NCBI GenBank assembly: GCA_964612675.1
Contig: CAZTDD010000017.1
Coordinates: forward strand, 1 to 64,000
Source of the DNA: CAZTDD01 sp964612675
GTDB taxonomy: Bacteria; Hinthialibacterota; Hinthialibacteria; Hinthialibacterales; JAKPRU01
Length of the DNA: 64,000 nucleotides
Direction: 5' to 3'
Shown: positions 8,022 through 16,703 of the stretch, one piece after another
Numbering within the stretch: the first letter of the stretch is position 1
Layout: each line of letters starts with the position of its first letter
Made by a program: the position numbers and the translations under genes
Notes under the pieces: generated by a model
What the model was told of the DNA's origin: nothing
Databases searched by the model: none
What the model saw: only the letters and a program-made list of their open reading frames with translations

Positions 8022-8990
8022 ATGTCATTCGATCAATCCACATTAAAACGTCGTGAATTCATTGGCGCTGCGGCAACAAGCGTCGCGGCCCTTAGCGCGT
8101 TTTCTCGCCCTGTCGGAGCGAAGGAAGCGAATACAAAGATGTTCAAGAATCTCGGTTGCGGCCACATCGGGGTGGAGGCGAATCTGCGCGAGGCTATCGA
8201 CTACGCAGCGGAGTATGGTTTCGGCGGTGTGAGTCCGAATGTATTCGAGCTGGAGAAAATGTCTCGTCAAGAACGCTCGGAGATTGTCGGACAGTTGAAA
8301 GAAAAGGGCCTGCGCTGGGGCGCGAACGGACTGCCCGTCGAATTTCGAAAGAGCGAGGCGCAGTATGACGACAATATTGCGAAACTGCCGGATCGTGCGC
8401 GAATCCTGAATGAGGTGGGCGTTACGCGGGTGTCGACTTGGATTCTCCCCGGCAGCAATGAGTTGACGTACCTGGAGAACTTCGAGCAGCATCGCCGACG
8501 GCTCAAGAAAGCCGCCGAGATCCTTAAAGATCAAGGAATGCGGTTGGGCCTCGAATTTGTCGGGCCTCGTACATCGCGAAGTCGATTTCGTTTTCCGTTC
8601 GTCTCGACACAAAAAGGGATGCTGGAATTGTGTGACGCGATTGGTACCGGGAATGTCGGTCTGCTTCTGGACTCGTGGCATTGGCATACCTCCCACGGCA
8701 CACCCGAGGAGATCGCTGAACTGACCAACGAGATGATTGTGAATGTTCATGTCAATGACGCACCGAAGGGCGTCCCAACGGATGAGTTGCCGGACACAAA
8801 GCGTAAACTGCCGTGTACGACTGATGTGATCGATCTGAAAACATTTATCAACACGTTGGAACGGATCGGTTACGACGGGCCGGTTGCCTGCGAGCCGTTC
8901 GATGACGAACTGCGTCAGATGGACAACGAACTGGCTTTGCGGGAGACGATCGGTGCGCTGAATAGATTGTTTGATTTGATTGAGGCGTGA
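8022..8990 (+). CDS. Tat-exported sugar phosphate isomerase/epimerase-like protein
   Basis: A 322-aa protein with a twin-arginine signal (LKRREFIGAAATSVAALSAF, residues 6-25) followed by a xylose-isomerase-like TIM barrel. Visible barrel features include GFGGVSPNVFELEKM, GLEFVGPRTS, a metal-ligand-like LLLDSWHWHTS and VNVHVNDAP, and a C-terminal VACEPFDDEL. Hydrolase, isomerase and epimerase activities on sugars occur in this superfamily, so the reaction is open. I chose ATG 8022 because GGAGGAA precedes it at ideal distance and the Tat signal then starts at the N-terminus. The frame stays open upstream to 7749, but that extension has no signal logic. Likely periplasmic. Confidence 0.85.
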   Translation: MSFDQSTLKRREFIGAAATSVAALSAFSRPVGAKEANTKMFKNLGCGHIGVEANLREAIDYAAEYGFGGVSPNVFELEKMSRQERSEIVGQLKEKGLRWGANGLPVEFRKSEAQYDDNIAKLPDRARILNEVGVTRVSTWILPGSNELTYLENFEQHRRRLKKAAEILKDQGMRLGLEFVGPRTSRSRFRFPFVSTQKGMLELCDAIGTGNVGLLLDSWHWHTSHGTPEEIAELTNEMIVNVHVNDAPKGVPTDELPDTKRKLPCTTDVIDLKTFINTLERIGYDGPVACEPFDDELRQMDNELALRETIGALNRLFDLIEA

Positions 8991-8996
8991 GTGGTA

Positions 8997-9833
8997 TCAG
9001 CTTTCTTCCGAGTGGGAGACAGGGATGGACGGCTCTTGTCGTTTCGGTTTGTAGGATTCTGCTTCACGCACCCAATCATGGATATGTTTGCCGCCGGTTC
9101 TAGCTGACTCATGTAATTCTTGTTTGATACTGCTCCAGGGAAACGCTCGTTCTTCACGGAGTCTTCGCAGAACCCGCACAATCGGCGTCGGCTCGCCCAG
9201 CCTCTCTTCGAGTCCAATCGCCTGAAATACAGGATCCACGTCCCATCCCTGTCGATGTTTCTTGGACCAGAGCTGATATAAGTATTCTTCCACACGGATA
9301 TGTGTTGGATCGATCTCCATTAACATATCAAAAGCAGCGGCGGCAGAGTGTTCCTGCTCGATCAAGCGAAGGACGAGCGGCAAATCTGCCTCAGTACGGG
9401 GATATGCACGCCACGAGGAGAGAATCTCATAAGTCACCTCCGGATCGATGTGTGGATTCGCCAGAGCTGCAGACAGCAAGGTTTCGATACAACCCCTCAA
9501 TGAATCGGGACGTGCAATCTCAACCAGACGACATAACCTGCTGAGAACCTCTCGGTTCTCGGTGCCAGATGTATTGGATGCAACCTCTTGCGAGGCAACC
9601 CATCGGAGAATGGAAGGATAAAGATTACGCCACGCCTGTATAACGGCCTCTCGTGTTTCCGCATGGACGTCCTCGGTTAGAATTGGCACCAAAACATCGA
9701 CAGGATCTTCGTCCAACCACGGGCTACCGACAGAACGCACATCTTCACCCTCCAACCGACGCAACGCGATATCTCGTATCTCTTGCGGGTTGTCGGTTCC
9801 CATAAAGCCCAGCGCTTGCTGTAACGTAATCAC
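8997..9833 (-). CDS. Hypothetical helical (HEAT-like) protein
   Basis: A 278-aa soluble protein without signal peptide or membrane segments. It is mostly amphipathic helices, including adaptor-like stretches such as DVHAETREAVIQAWRNLYPS, DPEVTYEILSSWRAYPRTEA and LPLVLRLIEQEHSAAAAFDM, suggesting a HEAT/ARM-type repeat. I recognise no catalytic motif. It starts at GTG 9833 in a GTGA overlap with the stop of the upstream gene, so the two are translationally coupled. It converges with the isomerase-like gene, leaving six bases between stops. Function unknown; the partner gene appears frameshifted. Confidence 0.72.
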   Translation of the reverse strand: MITLQQALGFMGTDNPQEIRDIALRRLEGEDVRSVGSPWLDEDPVDVLVPILTEDVHAETREAVIQAWRNLYPSILRWVASQEVASNTSGTENREVLSRLCRLVEIARPDSLRGCIETLLSAALANPHIDPEVTYEILSSWRAYPRTEADLPLVLRLIEQEHSAAAAFDMLMEIDPTHIRVEEYLYQLWSKKHRQGWDVDPVFQAIGLEERLGEPTPIVRVLRRLREERAFPWSSIKQELHESARTGGKHIHDWVREAESYKPKRQEPSIPVSHSEES

Positions 9834-10607
9834 GATAGCTCTCCCACCTCAAATTGAGTCACTTTGACCGTTGTGTGCCGATGGACCGCCTCCGGCAGCC
9901 CATCCTCGTTGTTCCCGTCAAGCGGGCGGGTGATTCCGTGCGGACTATGACAATTCACCGTCGGTCCAAACTGCGGATTGTCAATGCCGTCGAGCGCACG
10001 CGGTACGTGTATAGATTCTACCATCTCCGACCGTCTGTATACAACCACCAGGCATCGATCCTCTTTCTCCATGCCGGTGATGCCCAGGCGTTCGATCAAT
10101 CGACGCGGCACACGCCGCATCTCGGAAATGAGATCCCTCACAGCTTCGTTGTCGTAATCGGTTACCCAGACTATCCTGGTTGGATTGTGTGCTCTACCCA
10201 GTCTGACCCGATCAATTGAACTGGCAACCATCCGGATTTGTCCTGGACTCAACCGATCTAGTGGGGTATTCGTGGGTAAGCCAAACCTTGTCTGAAGGAC
10301 TTTCCAGTCTTTCTCCTCGATCCTGTACTTCAAAGCACCGGTTCGGTCCAGCCTCAGCATTACATTGAAGTGGTCGGAGGGTACAGAGATACTCGGACGG
10401 CTTACTTTGTACTACCTCGTAGGTGAATTTGGATGCCTCTTCCACTGTAGCCGGGCGGCCCTTTTTCGCGAGATCCTCGAAGAAGGCTCTTTCCGTGTCA
10501 GGTCTGACACATGGATCATCCTCGATAGTCACAAGGATTCTAGGTTGATTTCCCGAGCATTGGCTGATTGTATCGTACCAATCGACACATGTTTCCGGTA
10601 TGTTCAA
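9830..10607 (-). pseudogene. Hypothetical gene with an apparent +1 frameshift near 10395-10420
   Basis: Two overlapping minus-strand frames each look real in one half only. The first starts at TTG 10607 behind GGAGGG and reads sensibly to about EVVQSKPS (near 10405), then degenerates before stopping at 10212. The second frame is protein-like from VPSDHFNVMLRLDRTGALKY onward and runs to 9830. Its only ATG (10360) has no ribosome binding site, and it is open upstream only to a TAG near 10420. Joining the halves by a +1 shift gives about 258 residues. Either a single-base insertion broke the gene or the assembly has an error. The protein has no recognised domain. It overlaps the next gene by GTGA. 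Confidence 0.6.
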
Positions 10608-10724
10608 TTCCGCTTCCCTCCAAAGACCACTTACAGATTGTCTGCATTATACAACAATAGTCTGTCCATTGCACCCGGTTCAGAATGTCTGCAGAACTCC
10701 TGGTTCAGGATTCCACGATAGCGT

Positions 10725-10730
10725 TATAAT
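10725..10730 (+). promoter_or_regulatory. -10 box placed for a leaderless transcript
   Basis: A perfect TATAAT ends six bases before the ATG of the sulfatase-like gene at 10737, and no Shine-Dalgarno lies between. Transcription would start at or next to the initiation codon. The -35 region (GGTTCA, about 10702) is weak. Confidence 0.5.
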
Positions 10731-10736
10731 CGAAAA

Positions 10737-13439
10737 ATGATTACAGACACGATCAAGCATCCGTACGTCGGCCTTCTGCTTCGAACCAGTTTGTTGCTGT
10801 TCGTCTGCTCAGTGATTACCACCGCCCAACCTGACCATGACGTTGCCGATCAGCTGCGGGCGCTGGGATACATAGGCGGTGGATTTCAAGAACGCACGCG
10901 TCCCGAGGAGATCCTTTCGGGGATTTTTAGGCCTCAGATTGAACCGGCCGCCAATGTCGTCGAAATCGGGCCTGGGGATCGCTCTGTCACGAGTCTTCTG
11001 GACGTTCCGGGGTCCTCCCTCTCCACTTCTCTGGTCACTATCCACGGCGAAACACGACACACAACCCGGCTTCGACCCGGGGATCGTTTTTCCTGGCGGC
11101 TGCGTCCTGCTGAAGGCCACCAGCTTCTCATCGGCATTGGGCGGCAGTACGAACAGGTTCCTCCGACATCGGTGATCGTCCAGTGGGATTTTGTTGTCGA
11201 CGGAGAACCGGTCGCACAACGTCTCTGTTTTCCGACACCGGGTACGTGGATCGATCAGAAGTTGCCGTTGGACGAGTGGGCCGGCCAAAAGGTCCTGCTG
11301 AATCTTTCAATCAAGTCGATCGACCCGGAAGATGCAAACCCGGACATCATGCTCGCTCCGCTGCTTCTTGCGAATCCCGGGTCCGAATCGAAGCGGCCGA
11401 ACGTCGTTCTGATGATCATCGACACGCTCCGCGCAGATGCGTTGTCTTGTTATGGGCAAGAAGAACGTACTTCGCCCTATATCGACATTCTCGCGTCTCA
11501 AGGGGTCTTGTTCGATAATGTTGTTGCCCAAGCTCCTCATACTGAGCCCTCGATTCCATCTATCCTCACCGGCCTATATCCACACGAACATGGGCGGATG
11601 TTGCGGGAGGGCCGTCATAACGCCGATCAACCGAAATACATGGGTTCGGAGAACCTTCCAGACAATCACCAGACGCTCTCTGAGTATCTGCAGAACGAGG
11701 GATACTACACAGCGGGTGTATACAACAACATCGTGCTGTCCGAGCGGTATGGTTTTGCTCGCGGTTTGTACCGTTATATCGATCACGCTGAGAGCGCGGG
11801 AATCAACGATCCGTGGAAGCGCATCGCGGTGCCGACCGCCGGTTTCGGCATAGATGAAACGATTCGAATTCTTGAAAGGATCCCGGAAAACGTGCCGTTT
11901 CATCTTTTTGTTCATCTTCTCGATCCGCACTATCCCTACACGCCGCCGGACGAATGGAACGCTCGCATTCGGCGATCCGAGAAAACGATCGATCATGATG
12001 CTTATCTTTCTGAAGTCGCATATGTGGATGCGCAGATCGGGCGGTTGTGCCGCGCGCTTCGCGACAGGAATGTATGGGACGATACGCTTATCGTGATTGC
12101 GAGTGATCACGGAGAGGAATTTGTGAACCCCTACGATCGTCCTGTCGGCCACGGACGGACATTGTTTCAGACGCAGCTTCGTGTTCCGCTGATTTTCTTT
12201 TGGCCGGACCGCATCAAGGGTGACCGACGTGTGCTTCAAATGGTTGAAGCGGTCGATATTCTGCCCACGATTCTCGATCTGGTTGATATCGAATTGACCA
12301 GAGACATTTCAGGTGAAAGCCTTGCAGGGCTGATCGACGGCGAGCCGAAAACTCACAAAAAGCAATATGTTTTCGCCGAAGCAATTCGACGCGGTGAAGA
12401 ACGGAAAGCGATTCTGTCTGGCGAATATAAACTCGTCTATTTTACCGATTCCGATAGACGGATGCTGTATCATCTCAACCTGGATCCAAACGAAGAAAAG
12501 GACATCGCAGCCGAAAACCCCGAGAAGGTGAAAGAACTCTGGGAGAGACTCGACGACCGCTTTGATTTGCCGCCGTTTCCCGAATTGATCGATATCTCAG
12601 TGCTCGGCCAGGACGGAAAAGATATTGTCCATTCCTTTTCGGTCGACAACCCCTATCAGCCGGGGATTGAGGATGTCCACCTGCGTGTGGAGGGCGTTCC
12701 CACGACGGTGAAAACGGTCAAGATTTGGGCTGACGATCATCTTGAGGGGAATAGTGTTCATCGTTTGGGTTGGCGATTTCCTCCACAGGGGGAAATGCCT
12801 GCGTATTTTGAAAGTGTATCCGGTGGAGTAGACATCTATTTTGATCCCGACGCTGAACTGAGTTGTCGACAGGTTTTTGTCCGTTTGGAGCGCGAAAATG
12901 AAAAGGCTTATGTCGGCCGGTTTCGTTGTCCTTCATTAAGTCTGAAAACCAAGACGGATCTTGAGACGCGCGACCGAATCGTGGCGAATTGGACATTCGA
13001 TTCGGAAGAAGAGATACAGCAGTGGACCATGGGACAAGGCGGACGCGTCGACTTGCTGAAGAACGAGACAGGCGGCGCGATGCGTATTCAGACCTCGCTA
13101 CCTTCCGGTCGGTTCCGAATGCTTCGGCCTGTTCGGAATTTGCCTGCCCAGGCAAGAATCCTGATCGATTGTGAAATGCGGATCGATTCGGGTGGTTTAC
13201 GGATGGACGTAATCGACCCGAAACGAAGTGCGTTGCTATGTCGGCGGGATTTTCTTCTGGAAGAATCGGACGGCGAGAATGCAACGTTACTGCGGCGCGG
13301 AGTGAAACATCTCGCCGGTTTGACATTTCGCGTAGACGATCAGCGCGAGGTATTAGTTATCCTTTCCAATCGCGGGGCGAAAAACACTGCGGTTGAGCTC
13401 GACCGTTTGCGCGTTTTAGAAAGTCGATCTCCCGAGTAG
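10737..13439 (+). CDS. Sulfatase-superfamily protein lacking the formylglycine cysteine/serine
   Basis: A 900-aa exported protein with a signal peptide (LLLRTSLLLFVCSVITTA). An N-terminal all-beta part (to about 215) precedes an alkaline phosphatase/sulfatase core starting RPNVVLMIIDTLRADALSCY. Metal-ligand-like motifs are the IIDTLRAD aspartates and ASDHGEEF. Where sulfatases have C/S-x-P-S/A-R, this protein has T269-E-P-S-I-P-S: the nucleophile position is threonine and the arginine is missing. Threonine serves as nucleophile in phosphotransfer members of the superfamily, so a phosphatase or transferase is possible, as is an inactive binding protein. A 300-residue beta-rich C-terminus follows. 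No ribosome binding site; see the TATAAT at 10725. Confidence 0.82.
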   Translation: MITDTIKHPYVGLLLRTSLLLFVCSVITTAQPDHDVADQLRALGYIGGGFQERTRPEEILSGIFRPQIEPAANVVEIGPGDRSVTSLLDVPGSSLSTSLVTIHGETRHTTRLRPGDRFSWRLRPAEGHQLLIGIGRQYEQVPPTSVIVQWDFVVDGEPVAQRLCFPTPGTWIDQKLPLDEWAGQKVLLNLSIKSIDPEDANPDIMLAPLLLANPGSESKRPNVVLMIIDTLRADALSCYGQEERTSPYIDILASQGVLFDNVVAQAPHTEPSIPSILTGLYPHEHGRMLREGRHNADQPKYMGSENLPDNHQTLSEYLQNEGYYTAGVYNNIVLSERYGFARGLYRYIDHAESAGINDPWKRIAVPTAGFGIDETIRILERIPENVPFHLFVHLLDPHYPYTPPDEWNARIRRSEKTIDHDAYLSEVAYVDAQIGRLCRALRDRNVWDDTLIVIASDHGEEFVNPYDRPVGHGRTLFQTQLRVPLIFFWPDRIKGDRRVLQMVEAVDILPTILDLVDIELTRDISGESLAGLIDGEPKTHKKQYVFAEAIRRGEERKAILSGEYKLVYFTDSDRRMLYHLNLDPNEEKDIAAENPEKVKELWERLDDRFDLPPFPELIDISVLGQDGKDIVHSFSVDNPYQPGIEDVHLRVEGVPTTVKTVKIWADDHLEGNSVHRLGWRFPPQGEMPAYFESVSGGVDIYFDPDAELSCRQVFVRLERENEKAYVGRFRCPSLSLKTKTDLETRDRIVANWTFDSEEEIQQWTMGQGGRVDLLKNETGGAMRIQTSLPSGRFRMLRPVRNLPAQARILIDCEMRIDSGGLRMDVIDPKRSALLCRRDFLLEESDGENATLLRRGVKHLAGLTFRVDDQREVLVILSNRGAKNTAVELDRLRVLESRSPE

Positions 13440-13460
13440 CGGGTTCTCCCTTTACTTATG

Positions 13461-13890
13461 ACGGGGTGGCAAAAAGTCGACGGAGTGGAACAAGAGGAGT
13501 GTTCAACCCCCTCTGAATCTCCCCTTCCTTTGGCCACGCAAGCGTGTCCCTCTTGGGGGAGAAGAGAAGCGTTTGCGTGTCTATTTTCGGGCTCATGCGA
13601 ACGCCAGCTTTCGCGGATCTCCCTCACCAAGATTGATGGGGCTGCAAAAAGTTTGGGATACGGATCTCAACCCCCTCCTGAGCGACCGGGCACATGGGTA
13701 ACCTCCTAACCTCCCCCGATCTTCGGGGGAGGAATAGAAACGAGCATGTCCGCAGCATCTTCTCCCCCAAGCCTGGGGGAGATACAGAGGGGGTTGACAC
13801 CTCACTTCCCGCATCCCGACGACTTTTTGCAACAGCACCAAGATTGGGGAGGGTTCGGGTGGGGTTGACATCGAAGACGTACTTTTTGCG
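13461..13890. repeat. Cluster of CAACCCCCTC/GAGGGGGTTG repeats bounded by GCAAAAAGT boxes
   Basis: The gap between two convergent sulfatase genes holds at least two repeat units. Each carries CAACCCCCTC (13502, 13669) and/or GAGGGGGTTG (13788), with an inner hairpin CCTCCCCCGATCTTCGGGGG (13710-13729). The units are bordered by GCAAAAAGT (13461, 13642) and its complement ACTTTTTGC (about 13823 and 13881). No gene is seen between 13440 and 13896. Confidence 0.7.
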
Positions 13891-13896
13891 ACGCCG

Positions 13897-15774
13897 TCAT
13901 TTATCCCCATTTACGCGTGGTCGCAACGAATTTGTCACTCGAACCGCAACGCGTTTGACATACTCGTACGGATCCTTGCGCGCAGCCTGCAACGCGTCAT
14001 ACGCGGGCATCGCATCTTTGCCGAGATCTTCAAGCCCCAAGGCTGCGTAATGACGAACCGCCTCGTTGTCGGCATGGCGCAACTCATGCGCCAATACCGG
14101 CAACCCGTCTTCCACCATCCCAAACGCACACACTGCACGCGCCGCCGCAACCCGCACCGACTCCGACGGATCGTTGTTCATGACATTCAGCAGCGATTCC
14201 TTCGCGGGCATGGCTTCTTCGCCAAGTTTCCGGAGCTCCATGGCCGCCTGGTAACGAATTGGCGACCGATCCTCGTGCAGGTATCCCCTCAATTCGGCCC
14301 AACCGATTTGACACAGGTCTCCCCGCCGGTCGATTTTCCGTAACCGACGAGCTGTTTTTCTATTCTTTGGGTCGAGGAGGATTTCATACGCGCTGTCGTA
14401 CTGTTTCATCAATTCAACAAGTTCCGGCTCGGGAAACGTGCCGAGGTCGCGTGTATCCTCCATCCAGATCGCCAATTGATTTCTCATCTCCTGCAAAATG
14501 TTCTGCCGATCCGACCGAGCCGCGAGGTTATTCGTTTCATGTGGATCGCTTTTCAGATCGTAAAGCTCTTCAGGAGGGCGTGTGGATAAAAACGGTCTGG
14601 CTTGGATATTGTTCAGTTTGCCCTCGGCGTAGAGTTCACGCATTGTTTGCATGATCTGTTTGCCGTCTTTGTACCGATTCGGCTGAGCGTGAGGGCGATC
14701 GGGGTGGAAGTTACGAATATACTTGTAACGCTTGCCGCGGACACACCGCAATCGCTCCACTGTTTCATCACAGCGGTCGCGCGCGGAGAAGATATACGGA
14801 CGCGGCGCGGAGTTCAGGAGGCTGCGGCTCTGGAAATAGTGAGGAACGGGGATGCCGGCCAGTTCAAGCGATGTGTACGCGATATCGATATGTTCGACTA
14901 AATCGTCTATTTCGCATCCTGGAACGATCCCGGGGCCGCGAAGGATCAAGGGTACGTGGATACCACCCTCATAGAGAAATTGTTTATCGCGTACGTGACT
15001 GATTCCGTGGTCGGTCCAGAAGAAAATGACTGTATTTTCCAGTTCGCCTTCATCGCGAAGTCGTTCGATAACGCGGCCAACTTCGATATCCGTTTGAATA
15101 ACCGAATTGAGATACCGTGCCCAGTCCTCGCGCAGAACCGGATGATCGGGATAATACGGAGGAAGCTCGACTTCCTTCGGATCGACCGGATTCGGCACTT
15201 TTGCGTTTCGGTTTTTCCCACCTCGAAGCTGCAACTGAGCGAAGAACGGCTGGCCCGGCTTTCGGCCGCTCCAATCGAGTCCTTGATAAATGTTGGGATC
15301 GTAGACGAAGTTGTAATCGGTTTTCGCACGCTTCACATTGTCCGGAAAGATGCCGCCATTCGAGGTGTAGTATCCCGCCTCTTGAAAATACTCGGGGACC
15401 AGACGCATCCACTCGGGTAGATGGATTTTCGCTTCATGGCGGGAGGAGCGGTGGTTATGGGCGCCGATTGTGGTTTGATACATTCCGGTAATGAGTGACG
15501 ACCGGCTGGGGGAACACACAGGGCAGGTCACGAAGGCCTGCGAGAATTTTGTGCCGTCCTCGGCAAGGCGGTCGATGTTCGGTGTTTGGATAGTTGTCTC
15601 GCCATAGCAGCTCATATTTGCCGACATATCTTCGACACAGATCCAGAGAATATTTGGGCGGGTTGCGGAACGCGCCGCTGCGAAACGCGGGGAAAGCGTA
15701 CCGCTCAATCCGATAGCACCGGCCCCGAGACTCGCGCGCTTAAGAAAATGACGCCGATTGGTCTGTGGATTCAT
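13897..15774 (-). CDS. Tat-exported sulfatase with C-terminal HEAT-like repeats
   Basis: A 625-aa protein. A twin-arginine signal (NRRHFLKRASLGAGAIGLSG) is followed by a sulfatase domain with the formylglycine motif C87-S-P-S-R91, converted by a maturase, and metal ligands including the VEDMSAN start and FFWTDHGISH. It is a type I sulfatase, probably acting on sulfated polysaccharide outside the inner membrane. After about residue 520 come HEAT-like helices (IRYQAAMELRKLGEEAMPAK, RVAAARAVCAFGMVEDGLPV, AVRHYAALGLEDLGKDAMPA), an unusual appendage that may bind a partner. GAGGGA precedes the ATG at 15774. No sulfatase-maturing enzyme gene lies in the window. Confidence 0.9.
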   Translation of the reverse strand: MNPQTNRRHFLKRASLGAGAIGLSGTLSPRFAAARSATRPNILWICVEDMSANMSCYGETTIQTPNIDRLAEDGTKFSQAFVTCPVCSPSRSSLITGMYQTTIGAHNHRSSRHEAKIHLPEWMRLVPEYFQEAGYYTSNGGIFPDNVKRAKTDYNFVYDPNIYQGLDWSGRKPGQPFFAQLQLRGGKNRNAKVPNPVDPKEVELPPYYPDHPVLREDWARYLNSVIQTDIEVGRVIERLRDEGELENTVIFFWTDHGISHVRDKQFLYEGGIHVPLILRGPGIVPGCEIDDLVEHIDIAYTSLELAGIPVPHYFQSRSLLNSAPRPYIFSARDRCDETVERLRCVRGKRYKYIRNFHPDRPHAQPNRYKDGKQIMQTMRELYAEGKLNNIQARPFLSTRPPEELYDLKSDPHETNNLAARSDRQNILQEMRNQLAIWMEDTRDLGTFPEPELVELMKQYDSAYEILLDPKNRKTARRLRKIDRRGDLCQIGWAELRGYLHEDRSPIRYQAAMELRKLGEEAMPAKESLLNVMNNDPSESVRVAAARAVCAFGMVEDGLPVLAHELRHADNEAVRHYAALGLEDLGKDAMPAYDALQAARKDPYEYVKRVAVRVTNSLRPRVNGDK

Positions 15775-15859
15775 TTTGTGTCCCTCTCGTATAGGAAGAA
15801 TCGAGGAGTACTGTCATTCATTTGACCATACCACGACTCGATTCGGTCAGGATACGTTG

Positions 15860-15888
15860 CTGGTCCAGGAGTTTAACTCCCGGACCAG
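15860..15888. repeat. 29-base palindrome upstream of the response regulator
   Basis: CTGGTCCAGGAGTT faces AACTCCCGGACCAG with one mismatch and a single central base. It is not followed by a T run, so it is not an obvious terminator. It lies in the roughly 300-base intergenic region between the divergent sulfatase and response-regulator genes and could be an operator. Confidence 0.5.
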
Positions 15889-16072
15889 TGTATCTTCTTT
15901 GAACCCGCAAGTGGTATCGAGAGGCGCCGGTATGCTTAACGCTGGTGTCCCTTGGGACGTTTCTACGTGACGCCACGACGGGAACCGTCCAGCAATTGAA
16001 TTGACAGCGTGGCTGGAAATGGCGAAGATTAGGCTCGGGAGGGATCAGCCCACGTAGAAAGGATCGAAGATC

Positions 16073-16582
16073 ATGGCTGAGTGCTCTCTGGAACAGTGTT
16101 CATGTGGAAAGTGCCGTCTCCTGGTAGGAGAGAGTTTTACCGCCGTTTTGGATGCGGTGGAGAAGAATCTGCAAGAGTTCGACTTCAACATTGCTGCGAT
16201 GGCCGGCACGCGATATGAAATCATCCGAGAGTACGTGACCTGGAAACCTCATGTGATTCTTCTAGATCCCGATCTTCCCGGAGGTGCCGCCTTTGACGCT
16301 CTGAAACAGCTGAGAAAGGTGAACCCCAACGTGCAGGTGCTACTGTTGACCGATAAACCGACGCGGGAATCGGTGTTGCTCGCCAAGAAGTTCGGAGCCC
16401 GAGACTTCATTCTGAAAAACGCTTCTCCGGAGCGCTTACGCGCCACGATCCGCACTGTCTGTCCAATTCGTCAGGCCCGCATCGAAACGGAGGAGAATGT
16501 TGACCAAGTCATCGACCGATTTGTCGCCGACTTAGACAAGAAACTGTTTCCGAATGTCCCTGACGAAGTGCCCCCCGAATAA
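16073..16582 (+). CDS. Single-domain response regulator with cysteine-rich N-terminus
   Basis: A 169-aa receiver protein. The likely phosphoacceptor is D65 (VILLDPDLPG), the conserved threonine T93 (LLLTDK) and the lysine K115 (FILKNA). The usual acidic pair at the end of strand 1 is replaced by G19-E20 (LLVGES). The first 14 residues contain four cysteines (C4, C9, C11, C14), which resembles a metal site and is unusual for receivers. After the receiver only about 45 mostly acidic residues remain, with no DNA-binding domain, so it probably acts by protein contact. AAAGGA precedes the ATG. No histidine kinase gene is adjacent; an FGGY kinase gene follows. Confidence 0.82.
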   Translation: MAECSLEQCSCGKCRLLVGESFTAVLDAVEKNLQEFDFNIAAMAGTRYEIIREYVTWKPHVILLDPDLPGGAAFDALKQLRKVNPNVQVLLLTDKPTRESVLLAKKFGARDFILKNASPERLRATIRTVCPIRQARIETEENVDQVIDRFVADLDKKLFPNVPDEVPPE

Positions 16583-16703
16583 CAATCCCGCCTATGGATA
16601 GCCCCGTTTCCTGCCATCCCCCTCAGCCTTGACGTTACGCATCAGACGTTGATCATGGGTTGAACGATAGGCGAAACCAGTATGCTTTGGAGGAACGAGC
16701 AGA

